Below are positions 1-5,104 of a stretch of DNA of 5,104 nt, one piece after another. Every line of letters begins with the position of its first letter. Positions within the stretch are counted from its first letter, which is position 1. Below the pieces are notes generated by a model. It did not search any database. It was not told the origin of the DNA and saw only the letters and a list, made by a program, of their open reading frames with translations. The DNA comes from Spirochaetales bacterium (lineage in GTDB: Bacteria; Spirochaetota; Spirochaetia; Sphaerochaetales; Sphaerochaetaceae), in the NCBI GenBank assembly GCA_012519125.1, contig JAAYQY010000018.1, forward strand, positions 1 through 5,104. Direction: 5' to 3'. Made by a program: the position numbers and the translations under genes.

Positions 1-146
1 ACACCGCCAACGAGTGGAAGAATACCAACCTGAGCAAGGTTACCACCTACATCCGCGAGCAGATCGTGGAAGTATTGTTGGGCAACATCACCGCCGAGCA
101 GGCAGTGGCCAACGTTGACAGCAGGGGTGCAACCTACTTCAAGTAA
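1..146 (+). CDS. ABC sugar-transport extracellular solute-binding protein, C-terminal end only
   Basis: This is the last 47 codons of a gene that begins before the window; the first complete codon is at 3 and the TAA stop is at 144-146. The visible residues include a helix (about residues 14-27, with YIREQIVEVLLG), then the turn G-N-I-T-A-E-Q-A-V, and end in RGATYFK. A helix followed by G-x-hydrophobic-[ST]-x-E-x-A-hydrophobic just before the C-terminus is the usual ending of family 1 solute-binding proteins (the MalE-like receptors of CUT1 transporters). The identification also rests on position, since two CUT1 permease genes follow directly, in the usual order binding protein, MalF-type, MalG-type. 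Such a protein binds the sugar outside the membrane and hands it to the permeases; in Gram-negatives it is periplasmic. The ligand-binding lobes and any signal peptide lie outside the window, so the ligand cannot be inferred from this piece. Confidence 0.72.
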   Translation, partial: TANEWKNTNLSKVTTYIREQIVEVLLGNITAEQAVANVDSRGATYFK

Positions 147-164
147 CAGTGAATCGGATATCGG

Positions 165-185
165 CCCCTCCTCCATCAGGAGGGG
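165..185 (+). repeat. Intercistronic GC-rich stem-loop after the binding-protein gene
   Basis: CCCCTCCT (165-172) is perfectly complementary to AGGAGGGG (178-185), giving an 8-bp stem with six G-C pairs and a 5-nt loop (CCATC). It begins 18 nt after the binding-protein stop. No T-tract follows on the + strand (the next bases are GAGGTCGATC), so it is not a standard intrinsic terminator. By analogy with the malE-malF intergenic region of E. coli, a hairpin here could protect the 3' end of the binding-protein message, or partly limit transcription or translation into the permease genes, so that more receptor than permease is made. The structure is seen directly; the role is inferred. Confidence 0.6.
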
Positions 186-206
186 GAGGTCGATCATCAA
201 ACAAAG

Positions 207-220
207 CAGGCCTTGGCCTG
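207..220 (+). repeat. Small inverted repeat just upstream of the permease 1 start
   Basis: CAGGCC (207-212) and GGCCTG (215-220) are perfect inverted copies separated by TT. As RNA this would form at least a 5-bp stem with a CTTG tetraloop. It ends 7 nt before the weak AGG ribosome-binding site (227-229) of permease 1, so it could influence translation initiation there. It may equally be chance; no function is demonstrated by the sequence. Confidence 0.3.
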
Positions 221-235
221 TCCCATAGGCATCGT

Positions 236-1126
236 ATGAAAGCACACACCAAGGGAAACTTTCACCAGACAGCGGCTCCGCTGCTCTTCCTGCTTCCCAA
301 CATCCTGATCTTCGCCACCTTCATAATCATCCCCGCCATCCAGGGACTGCGTATGTCCTTCACCGAATGGGGGGTCTTCACCGAGCCACGGTTCATCGGC
401 CTTGCAAACTTCTCCGAACTGCTCGGCGACGAAGTTTTCTGGAAAACCTTCAGCAATACCCTGGTGTATTCGCTGTTCACCGTCAGCCTGATCATGGTCT
501 ATGCACTGATGCTTGCCATGCTACTGCATAAGAACTCCCTGAAGGGAGAAAAGCTCTTCCGATCGCTCTTCTACATCCCCAGCCTCTTGAGTATGATCAC
601 CGTCGGTATCGCATGGCGGTTCATCCTCGGCGATGAGATGGGCATCATTAACTACCTCTTGCGCACCATGGGCGGGGATGGGGTGCGCTGGCTTACCGAC
701 AGCAAGCTTGCGATGGTCTCCATCATCACCGTCTCCATCTGGGCCCAGGCCGGGTACTACATGGTCATCCTCATCGCAGGGTTGCAGGCCATCCCCACCG
801 AGCTCTACGAGGCAGCCACCATCGATGGCTCCTCAGCCCCACGCACCTTCGTCTCCATCACCCTGCCGCTGCTCAGAAGCACCCTGCTGGTGGTATTGGT
901 GCTTGCCACCATCGCCTCCTTCAAGGCTTATGAGCTGATAGCAGTCATGACCAAGGGAGGCCCTGGCTATGCGACAAAGTTCATCGTCCAGCAGGTCTAC
1001 CAGGTAGCCTTCCTGGAGGACAGGTTGGGCTACGCCAGTGCCATGTCCATCGTATTGATGATCATCATCAGCCTCTTCACCGTCGTACAGTTCAAGGTGA
1101 GCGGGAAGGAGAAGAGCTATGAATAA
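236..1126 (+). CDS. CUT1 sugar ABC transporter permease, MalF/UgpA type
   Basis: A 296-residue inner-membrane subunit of a binding-protein-dependent sugar importer. Hydrophobic segments lie at about residues 13-34, 74-97, 109-130, 157-181, 215-236 and 268-286, fitting the six-helix MalF/UgpA-type core. The EAA loop that docks onto the ATPase is clear at about 192-211, with EAATIDG followed by ITLPLL. The MTKGGPGYAT motif at about 238-247 is also typical of this family. Start choice: ATG 236 has a weak AGG at 227-229, gives the usual family length and leaves a short polar N-terminus before helix 1. The frame is open upstream to GTG 149, but that start has no Shine-Dalgarno site, and the extra 29 residues would include a low-complexity PPPSGGGG stretch encoded by the 165-185 hairpin. 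The gene overlaps permease 2 by 8 nt, indicating translational coupling and a heterodimeric channel. The family is certain; the transported sugar is not readable from the sequence. Confidence 0.93.
   Translation: MKAHTKGNFHQTAAPLLFLLPNILIFATFIIIPAIQGLRMSFTEWGVFTEPRFIGLANFSELLGDEVFWKTFSNTLVYSLFTVSLIMVYALMLAMLLHKNSLKGEKLFRSLFYIPSLLSMITVGIAWRFILGDEMGIINYLLRTMGGDGVRWLTDSKLAMVSIITVSIWAQAGYYMVILIAGLQAIPTELYEAATIDGSSAPRTFVSITLPLLRSTLLVVLVLATIASFKAYELIAVMTKGGPGYATKFIVQQVYQVAFLEDRLGYASAMSIVLMIIISLFTVVQFKVSGKEKSYE
1106..1111 (+). promoter_or_regulatory. Ribosome-binding site of permease 2, inside the permease 1 gene
   Basis: AAGGAG at 1106-1111 lies 7 nt before ATG 1119 and fixes that start. Both the site and the start codon sit within the last codons of permease 1, where ATGAATAA carries the start of one gene and the stop of the other. 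Ribosomes finishing permease 1 would release next to this site, which suits equal production of the two channel halves. Confidence 0.75.
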
Positions 1127-1943
1127 GAAGAAAACCCTCTCCATCCTTCAGTATGCACTGCTCGTGCTTCTGGCGCTTTCCACCCTGCTACCAGTGCTTT
1201 GGGTTGTCCTCTCCTCGTTCAAGCCGCAGAGCGAGCTCTTCCGCGTCCCGCTGACCTTCATCCCCAAAGACTGGACCATACAGAACTACCAATCATCCCT
1301 CAGGGCAGGGAACTTCCCCGTCTACTTCTCCAATACGGTATTCGTGGCGGTGGTATCGACAGCCCTGACAGTTTTGATCAACCTCATGGCAGGCTATGCC
1401 TTGGCCAAGTACATCTTCAAGGGACGGGATGTGATCTTCACCATCATGATCGCCACCCTCATGATCCCCTTGCAGGTCATCATGATCCCGATCTTTTTGC
1501 AGCTGAAGAACCTGGGGATGCTCAACTCGCTGTGGGGCATCATCATCCCTCCCGCCGCAACTCCCACCGGGGTCTTCCTTGCGCGCCAGTACCTGGTCAC
1601 CCTGCCAAATTCACTGATCGAAGCGGCACGCATCGATGGTGCGCGTGAGCACACCATCTTCTTCCGCCTCATCGTGCCGATGAGCAAGCCCATTGTGGCA
1701 ACCATTGCCATCTTCAGCTTCATGTGGCGTTGGAACGACTACCTATGGCCCTTGATCGTCATCACCGACAATCGCAAGCAGACAATCCAGCAGGCGTTGG
1801 CGAACTTCGTCGGCCAGCTGCAGATCAACTGGTCGGACTTGCTGGCAATGACAACCATCGCCATCATCCCCGTGATCGTCGTCTTCCTCGCCTTCCAACG
1901 ATTCTTCTTCTCCGGCATTGCAGCCGGCTCAGTCAAAGGATAA
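1119..1943 (+). CDS. CUT1 sugar ABC transporter permease, MalG type
   Basis: A 274-residue membrane protein forming the second half of the importer channel. The N-terminus MNKKK is followed by hydrophobic segments at about residues 9-32, 72-96, 105-127, 137-156, 191-214 and 241-261, the six-helix MalG layout. The EAA loop is at about 168-187 (IEAARIDGAREH, then RLIVPMSKP), the coupling helix that contacts the ATPase. WRWNDYLWPL at about 203-212 is a strong family signature, and the protein ends in SGIAAGSVKG, a C-terminus characteristic of MalG-type CUT1 permeases. The length is normal. AAGGAG at 1106-1111 supports the ATG at 1119. The stop (1941-1943) is only 3 nt before the hydrolase start, and the hydrolase ribosome-binding site AAAGGA (1935-1940) lies in the final codons of this gene, so the genes are almost certainly co-transcribed. 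The sugar transported is unknown. Confidence 0.95.
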   Translation: MNKKKTLSILQYALLVLLALSTLLPVLWVVLSSFKPQSELFRVPLTFIPKDWTIQNYQSSLRAGNFPVYFSNTVFVAVVSTALTVLINLMAGYALAKYIFKGRDVIFTIMIATLMIPLQVIMIPIFLQLKNLGMLNSLWGIIIPPAATPTGVFLARQYLVTLPNSLIEAARIDGAREHTIFFRLIVPMSKPIVATIAIFSFMWRWNDYLWPLIVITDNRKQTIQQALANFVGQLQINWSDLLAMTTIAIIPVIVVFLAFQRFFFSGIAAGSVKG

Positions 1944-1946
1944 GTT

Positions 1947-4280
1947 ATGAAACATGTCATCCGCAATCTCAGGACCTGCACCCTTGCATCATCCTCTACC
2001 GTAGTCGCCATCGGAGAGGGAGGTTCGGTCACCCTTGCCTTTCTCTCCTCTGAGATCATCAAGGTCTCCTACGATTTTTTCGGTATCACCATCGACAAGA
2101 CCTTGGAGAAAGCAAGTGACTTCATAACCGAACCGGCAACGCATCTGGATACCAGTGATCCTGTCCTGATCAAGGAAGAGAAGGAAGCATACATCCTCAC
2201 CTGCGGCCAAAGCCGGGTGGTGCTGGAGAAGGAGCATGCCTTGGTAAGCGTCTGGCACCAGGGCAGGCTTGCCCATGGGGGACGTGTCGGCACAGCCGAT
2301 ACGGTCCTGCCCTCCTACCAGGTCCGCTGCTTCACCAAGGAGGGGTCGGTGGATTCATTCAGCCGGTTCAACTTCCCCTTGGATTCTGAGGATGAGTTCT
2401 ATGGGCTGGGGGACAAGAGCGGCAGTCCCAACCGAAGGGGACGGCGGTTCTCCATGTTCAACCGCGACTCGCTTGGCTACGATGCATCCAACTCCGATCC
2501 CCTGTACAAGTCCATCCCCTTCCTCCTGAAAGTGAATCCGGCTCAAGGAGTGACCAGCGGCCTGCTCTTTGACCAGAGCATGATCAAGCTCTTCGACCTG
2601 GGCAGGGAGAGTCCCTACTTTTTCTCGGTTGAGGTGGAAGGAGGGCCGTACGGCTATGTGGTGCTGTTGGGCAACTCCTATCACGAGGTGCTGAAAAACT
2701 ACTGCCGGGTGACCGGCTTCCCTGCCTTCCCCCCGCTGTTCAGCTTCGGGTTCTTCGGCTCCTCGATGAACTATGCCGAGCCTGACGATGCCAAGGAGAG
2801 GATTCTGGAGTACTTCGCCACGGTGGAGGAACACCAGATCCCTTGTGAGGGGATGTATGTCTCCTCGGGCTACCTGAAGAGTGCTGAGGGAAAGCGGTAT
2901 GCCTTCCTCTGGAACAAGCAGAAGTTTCCCGACCACAAGAGCTTTCTCACCTCGCTCTCGAAGCGTGGGTACAACCTGTGCATGAACATCAAGCCCGGCA
3001 TCCTGGTTTCACACCCCTGGTATGGGGAGCTGAAGGAGAAGGGATTTTTGATCAAGGACCAGGAGGGCAAGCCCTACCAGGAGTTCTTCTGGGGCGGGGA
3101 AGCCTCGTTCATCGACTTCAACAACCCCCAGGCCAAAGAGTGGTGGAAGAGCCAGCTCAAGGCGCAGTATCTCGACCATGGGTGCACCGGCATCTGGAAC
3201 GACAACAATGAGCTGGAACTTGAGGATGTGGGGCTTGAGGCGTTCAAGACCAAGGCCCTCTATCCGATCAGGATGGCTCAGGCAAGCTATGAGGCGTTCA
3301 AGGAAGAACGACCTGATGAGCGGCCCTGGATCTACTCCAGAAGCGGCTATGCGGGCCTCCAGCGCTTCGCAAGGACTTGGTCGGGAGATAATGTCAGCGA
3401 CTGGAAGACGCTGCACTACAACCAGCTGATGGGCATCGGGTTCGGTCTCTCGGGCCTTCCCTACTTCGGCCACGACCTGGGAGGATTCTTCGGGCCTTTC
3501 CCCGAGGAGGAGCTGCTCATTCGCTCCTGCCAGTCTGCAGTGTTGCAGGGCAGGTTTGTGATGCACTCCTGGCGGGAAGAGGGGACTCCGACCGAGCCAT
3601 GGTCGTACCCTACTGCACTTGAGCCCATCCGCTCCCTCATCCTGGAGCACTACCGCTTCATGCCCTACCTGTACAGCTGTGCGTATGAGGCAGCGGTGGA
3701 AGGAAAGCCGATCGAGCGCTCGCTCCATCTGGAGTTCCCTGAAGACAAAACACTCAAGAGTGACACCGTCCACTCCCTCTTCGGGCCTTCCTTGCTGAAG
3801 GTGTTGGTAACCGAGAAGGGTTGCCATGAGGCAAGAGTGCATCTACCAAAAGGCCTGTGGTGGTATGACAAGGCGGGGATGGCTATTGAGGGTGGATGCG
3901 ACCTCACTGTCCCCTACCCGTGCAACGGGGAGGTGGTCTGGTTTGCCAGGGAAGGGTCTGCCATTCCCACAGCCCCCCATCTTACCCATCTTGGAACGGC
4001 ATTTTTCGAGCAGGTGGAGTTCCTCGTATTCCCTGTCAGGACAACCGGAAAAGAAGTGGTCTCCACCTACTTTGAGGATGATGGGAAGACGGAACTGCAC
4101 AAGCAGAATTGCAATCTCTGGTCATTGAAGGTTTCCGAAAACCAGGTGGTTGTTACCAGGACCATAGTTGCACAAAGTGAGCCTGCTGGACGGTTGTTCA
4201 CCCTGAAAGTCGGAACGAGGAAGTTCGAGTTCAATCCTGCTTCCCTGAAACGGGGAGAGAGCATCAGCTTTGCATTCTGA
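1947..4280 (+). CDS. Cytoplasmic glycoside hydrolase family 31 protein (alpha-glucosidase-like)
   Basis: A 777-residue retaining alpha-glycosidase. The N-terminal beta-sandwich covers about residues 1-255 and contains the GH31 signature FYGLGDKSG (151-159), then RFSMFNRDSLGYD and DPLYKSIPF. The (beta/alpha)8 barrel follows at about 260-575, then C-terminal beta domains to the end, including FEDDGKTE (709-716). The nucleophile is D419 in GIWNDNNE, and the general acid/base is D481 in TWSGDNVSDW. Other conserved active-site residues are R465 (SRSGYAG), D510 (GHDLGGF) and H540 (FVMHSW). The N-terminus has no hydrophobic signal segment, so the enzyme should be cytosolic and act on sugar imported by the preceding permeases. 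AAAGGA at 1935-1940, 6 nt before ATG 1947, supports the start. Oddities: the usual M of W-x-D-M-N-E is N420, and the segment expected to carry a substrate-binding Asp (D-x-D-Y-M in classical members) reads YVSSGYL (304-310). GH31 also includes alpha-xylosidases, alpha-galactosidases, alpha-N-acetylgalactosaminidases, sulfoquinovosidases and transglycosidases, so the family is secure but the substrate is not. Confidence 0.95.
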   Translation: MKHVIRNLRTCTLASSSTVVAIGEGGSVTLAFLSSEIIKVSYDFFGITIDKTLEKASDFITEPATHLDTSDPVLIKEEKEAYILTCGQSRVVLEKEHALVSVWHQGRLAHGGRVGTADTVLPSYQVRCFTKEGSVDSFSRFNFPLDSEDEFYGLGDKSGSPNRRGRRFSMFNRDSLGYDASNSDPLYKSIPFLLKVNPAQGVTSGLLFDQSMIKLFDLGRESPYFFSVEVEGGPYGYVVLLGNSYHEVLKNYCRVTGFPAFPPLFSFGFFGSSMNYAEPDDAKERILEYFATVEEHQIPCEGMYVSSGYLKSAEGKRYAFLWNKQKFPDHKSFLTSLSKRGYNLCMNIKPGILVSHPWYGELKEKGFLIKDQEGKPYQEFFWGGEASFIDFNNPQAKEWWKSQLKAQYLDHGCTGIWNDNNELELEDVGLEAFKTKALYPIRMAQASYEAFKEERPDERPWIYSRSGYAGLQRFARTWSGDNVSDWKTLHYNQLMGIGFGLSGLPYFGHDLGGFFGPFPEEELLIRSCQSAVLQGRFVMHSWREEGTPTEPWSYPTALEPIRSLILEHYRFMPYLYSCAYEAAVEGKPIERSLHLEFPEDKTLKSDTVHSLFGPSLLKVLVTEKGCHEARVHLPKGLWWYDKAGMAIEGGCDLTVPYPCNGEVVWFAREGSAIPTAPHLTHLGTAFFEQVEFLVFPVRTTGKEVVSTYFEDDGKTELHKQNCNLWSLKVSENQVVVTRTIVAQSEPAGRLFTLKVGTRKFEFNPASLKRGESISFAF

Positions 4281-4282
4281 GG

Positions 4283-4311
4283 GTGACAAAGCAGACAAGA
4301 GGCCTTACACT
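4283..4311 (+). promoter_or_regulatory. Candidate sigma-70-type promoter for the LacI-family gene
   Basis: GTGACA (4283-4288, five of six matches to TTGACA) is separated by exactly 17 nt from TACACT (4306-4311, four of six matches to TATAAT). It occupies the 48-nt gap between the hydrolase stop and the regulator start. Transcription would begin near 4318, leaving a leader of about 10 nt with room for little more than the ribosome-binding site. This would let the regulator be made independently of the operon. Box matches of this quality can arise by chance, and read-through from the hydrolase gene is equally possible because no terminator is visible in the gap. Confidence 0.35.
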
Positions 4312-4316
4312 GACGC

Positions 4317-4326
4317 AAGGGAGGTG
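4317..4326 (+). promoter_or_regulatory. Strong ribosome-binding site of the LacI-family gene
   Basis: AAGGGAGGTG at 4317-4326 contains GGAGGTG, a close match to the anti-Shine-Dalgarno complement, and stands directly upstream of ATG 4329. It fixes the start of the regulator and is the strongest ribosome-binding site paired with a start codon in this window. Confidence 0.75.
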
Positions 4327-4328
4327 CT

Positions 4329-5104
4329 ATGCGAGAACCGGTGACCATCGTGGATGTAGCGAAAGCTGCAGGGGTTTCCCCTGCCACGGTTACGCATGCA
4401 CTGAACGGCAAACGCCCGGTGGGGGAAGCGACCAGGAAGAAGGTGCTTGAGGCCATCGAGCAGCTGGGCTATGTGCCCTCCTGGAGTGCTTCACGGATGA
4501 AACGCGGTTCTTCGGGGATCATCGGCTGTCTTGCCGCCGATATCACCGAGACGTTCGTCAACCAGATTGTGCGCGGTATTGAGCACGGGCTTTCGGGGGG
4601 ACAGCACTCACTGTTCTTCGTCTCCGGCATTGAGTTCGGCAATGACCTGAAGAAGGCCTACCAATTCCTGAAGAGCCACAAGGTGGAGGGAATCCTGTTT
4701 TGCCACCACCTGCCGATCTGGAAGGAGTTCAACCTGGATATCCAGAACTCCGACATCCCGATTGTTTCGGTGAACATGGACACCCCGGATATGATTAGCG
4801 TCATACCTGACAACCGGACAGGGGGGTATCAGGCGGCAGAACACTTGTATGGATGCGGGATGCGCAATCCTGCAATGATATGCGGCCCTGAGGATCGTCT
4901 TTCAGTGCAGGATCGCCTGAAAGGGTTCTCCGAGCGCGTTGGTGAGCTGAATCTGAGCATGCCTACCCACTCCTACTTCGGTGCGTACGATTTCTCCCAC
5001 GGTGTTGAGGCTGCCAACAGCATCATGGATGCACATCCTGAGACAGATGGAATATTCTGCGCGAATGACTATATTGCTGCAGGGGCCATTTCGGCTCTGC
5101 AGAA
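4329..5104 (+). CDS. LacI-family transcriptional regulator, 3' end missing
   Basis: The first 258 codons of a gene that runs off the right edge; family members are usually about 330-350 residues. The N-terminal helix-turn-helix is classic: TIVDVAKAAGVSPATVTHAL (6-25), followed by NGKRPVGEATRKKVLEAI and LGYVPSWSASRMKRG (46-60), which includes the hinge helix. The periplasmic-binding-protein-like effector domain starts at about 62 with GIIGCLAADI, and includes GILFCHH (121-127), VIPDNRTGGYQAAEHL (158-173) and FCANDYIAAGAISAL (243-257), the usual LacI/PurR core motifs. It lies 48 nt downstream of the sugar hydrolase on the same strand, so it is the likely local repressor, responding to the imported sugar or a cleavage product. 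No LacI-type palindromic operator is visible in this window; the main operator is presumably ahead of the binding-protein gene. The start is supported by GGAGGTG just upstream. The identification is firm; effector and target are inferred. Confidence 0.93.
   Translation, partial: MREPVTIVDVAKAAGVSPATVTHALNGKRPVGEATRKKVLEAIEQLGYVPSWSASRMKRGSSGIIGCLAADITETFVNQIVRGIEHGLSGGQHSLFFVSGIEFGNDLKKAYQFLKSHKVEGILFCHHLPIWKEFNLDIQNSDIPIVSVNMDTPDMISVIPDNRTGGYQAAEHLYGCGMRNPAMICGPEDRLSVQDRLKGFSERVGELNLSMPTHSYFGAYDFSHGVEAANSIMDAHPETDGIFCANDYIAAGAISALQ

Noticed and set aside
165..200. Hairpin as an intrinsic transcription terminator
   Set aside because: No U-tract follows the stem, and the downstream permease genes must be transcribed with the binding-protein gene for the transporter to work.
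819..828. Palindrome CCATCGATGG in permease 1, with ATCGATGG repeated in permease 2 near 1630-1637, as a possible operator
   Set aside because: Both copies encode the conserved I-D-G of the EAA loop, so protein conservation explains the repeat.
2355..2936. Minus-strand open frame of 193 codons opposite the hydrolase N-terminal region
   Set aside because: Same shadow effect; no family motif and no sensible operon context.
3009..3842. Long minus-strand open frame (277 codons) opposite the hydrolase gene
   Set aside because: It lies wholly within the well-supported GH31 frame, has no recognisable domain, and such antisense frames are expected in GC-rich coding sequence.
4304..4320. CCTT...AAGG inverted repeat in the gap before the regulator
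   Set aside because: Only 4 bp with a loop of about 10 nt; too weak to call a terminator or operator.
1..5104. CRISPR arrays, tRNA or rRNA genes, insertion-sequence ends, riboswitches, phage genes
   Set aside because: No spaced direct repeats, transposase or phage motifs, or tRNA-like cloverleaf were seen by eye; coding density is about 97 per cent with five explained genes.

Overview
The window is one strand-consistent stretch of a bacterial sugar-uptake and sugar-hydrolysis operon. All five genes lie on the + strand and are tightly packed: the 3' end of a gene for a solute-binding protein, two ABC permease genes of the MalF/MalG (CUT1) type, a cytoplasmic GH31 glycoside hydrolase, and a LacI-family regulator cut by the right edge. 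I see no convincing minus-strand gene, RNA gene, mobile element, CRISPR array or tRNA.

Layout. Positions 1-146 hold the last 47 codons of the binding protein. Positions 147-235 form an intercistronic gap with a strong 8-bp GC-rich hairpin (165-185) and a smaller inverted repeat (207-220). Permease 1 runs 236-1126; it is open upstream to a GTG at 149, but that extension would be translated through the hairpin. Permease 2 (1119-1943) overlaps it by 8 nt. The GH31 gene (1947-4280) starts 3 nt after the permease 2 stop. A 48-nt gap (4281-4328) with a possible promoter precedes the LacI-type gene (4329 to the edge).

Inferred working model. The binding protein delivers an oligosaccharide or glycoside to the permease heterodimer. 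The hydrolase, which has no signal peptide, then cleaves the imported sugar in the cytosol. The LacI-type protein probably senses the sugar or a breakdown product and represses the operon, presumably at an operator upstream of this window. No ATP-binding subunit gene is present, so energy must come from an ATPase encoded elsewhere, as is common for CUT1 systems that share a MsmX/MalK-like ATPase.

The substrate cannot be read with certainty. The GH31 protein keeps the catalytic aspartates (D419, D481) and several glycon-binding residues. It differs from classical alpha-glucosidases at two active-site segments: WNDNNE instead of W-x-D-M-N-E, and SSGY where the substrate-binding Asp of the D-x-D-Y-M segment is expected. 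It may therefore act on something other than plain maltose-type glucosides.

Organism. GC content is in the mid-50s per cent by eye. Shine-Dalgarno sites are clear and the gene order is typical of heterotrophs rich in CUT1 transporters. The protein style reminds me of Sphaerochaeta-like spirochaetes, but this is a low-confidence impression; Firmicutes or other lineages are not excluded. This is largely an ordinary carbohydrate-utilisation locus, and I found no clear sign of an undescribed type of system.
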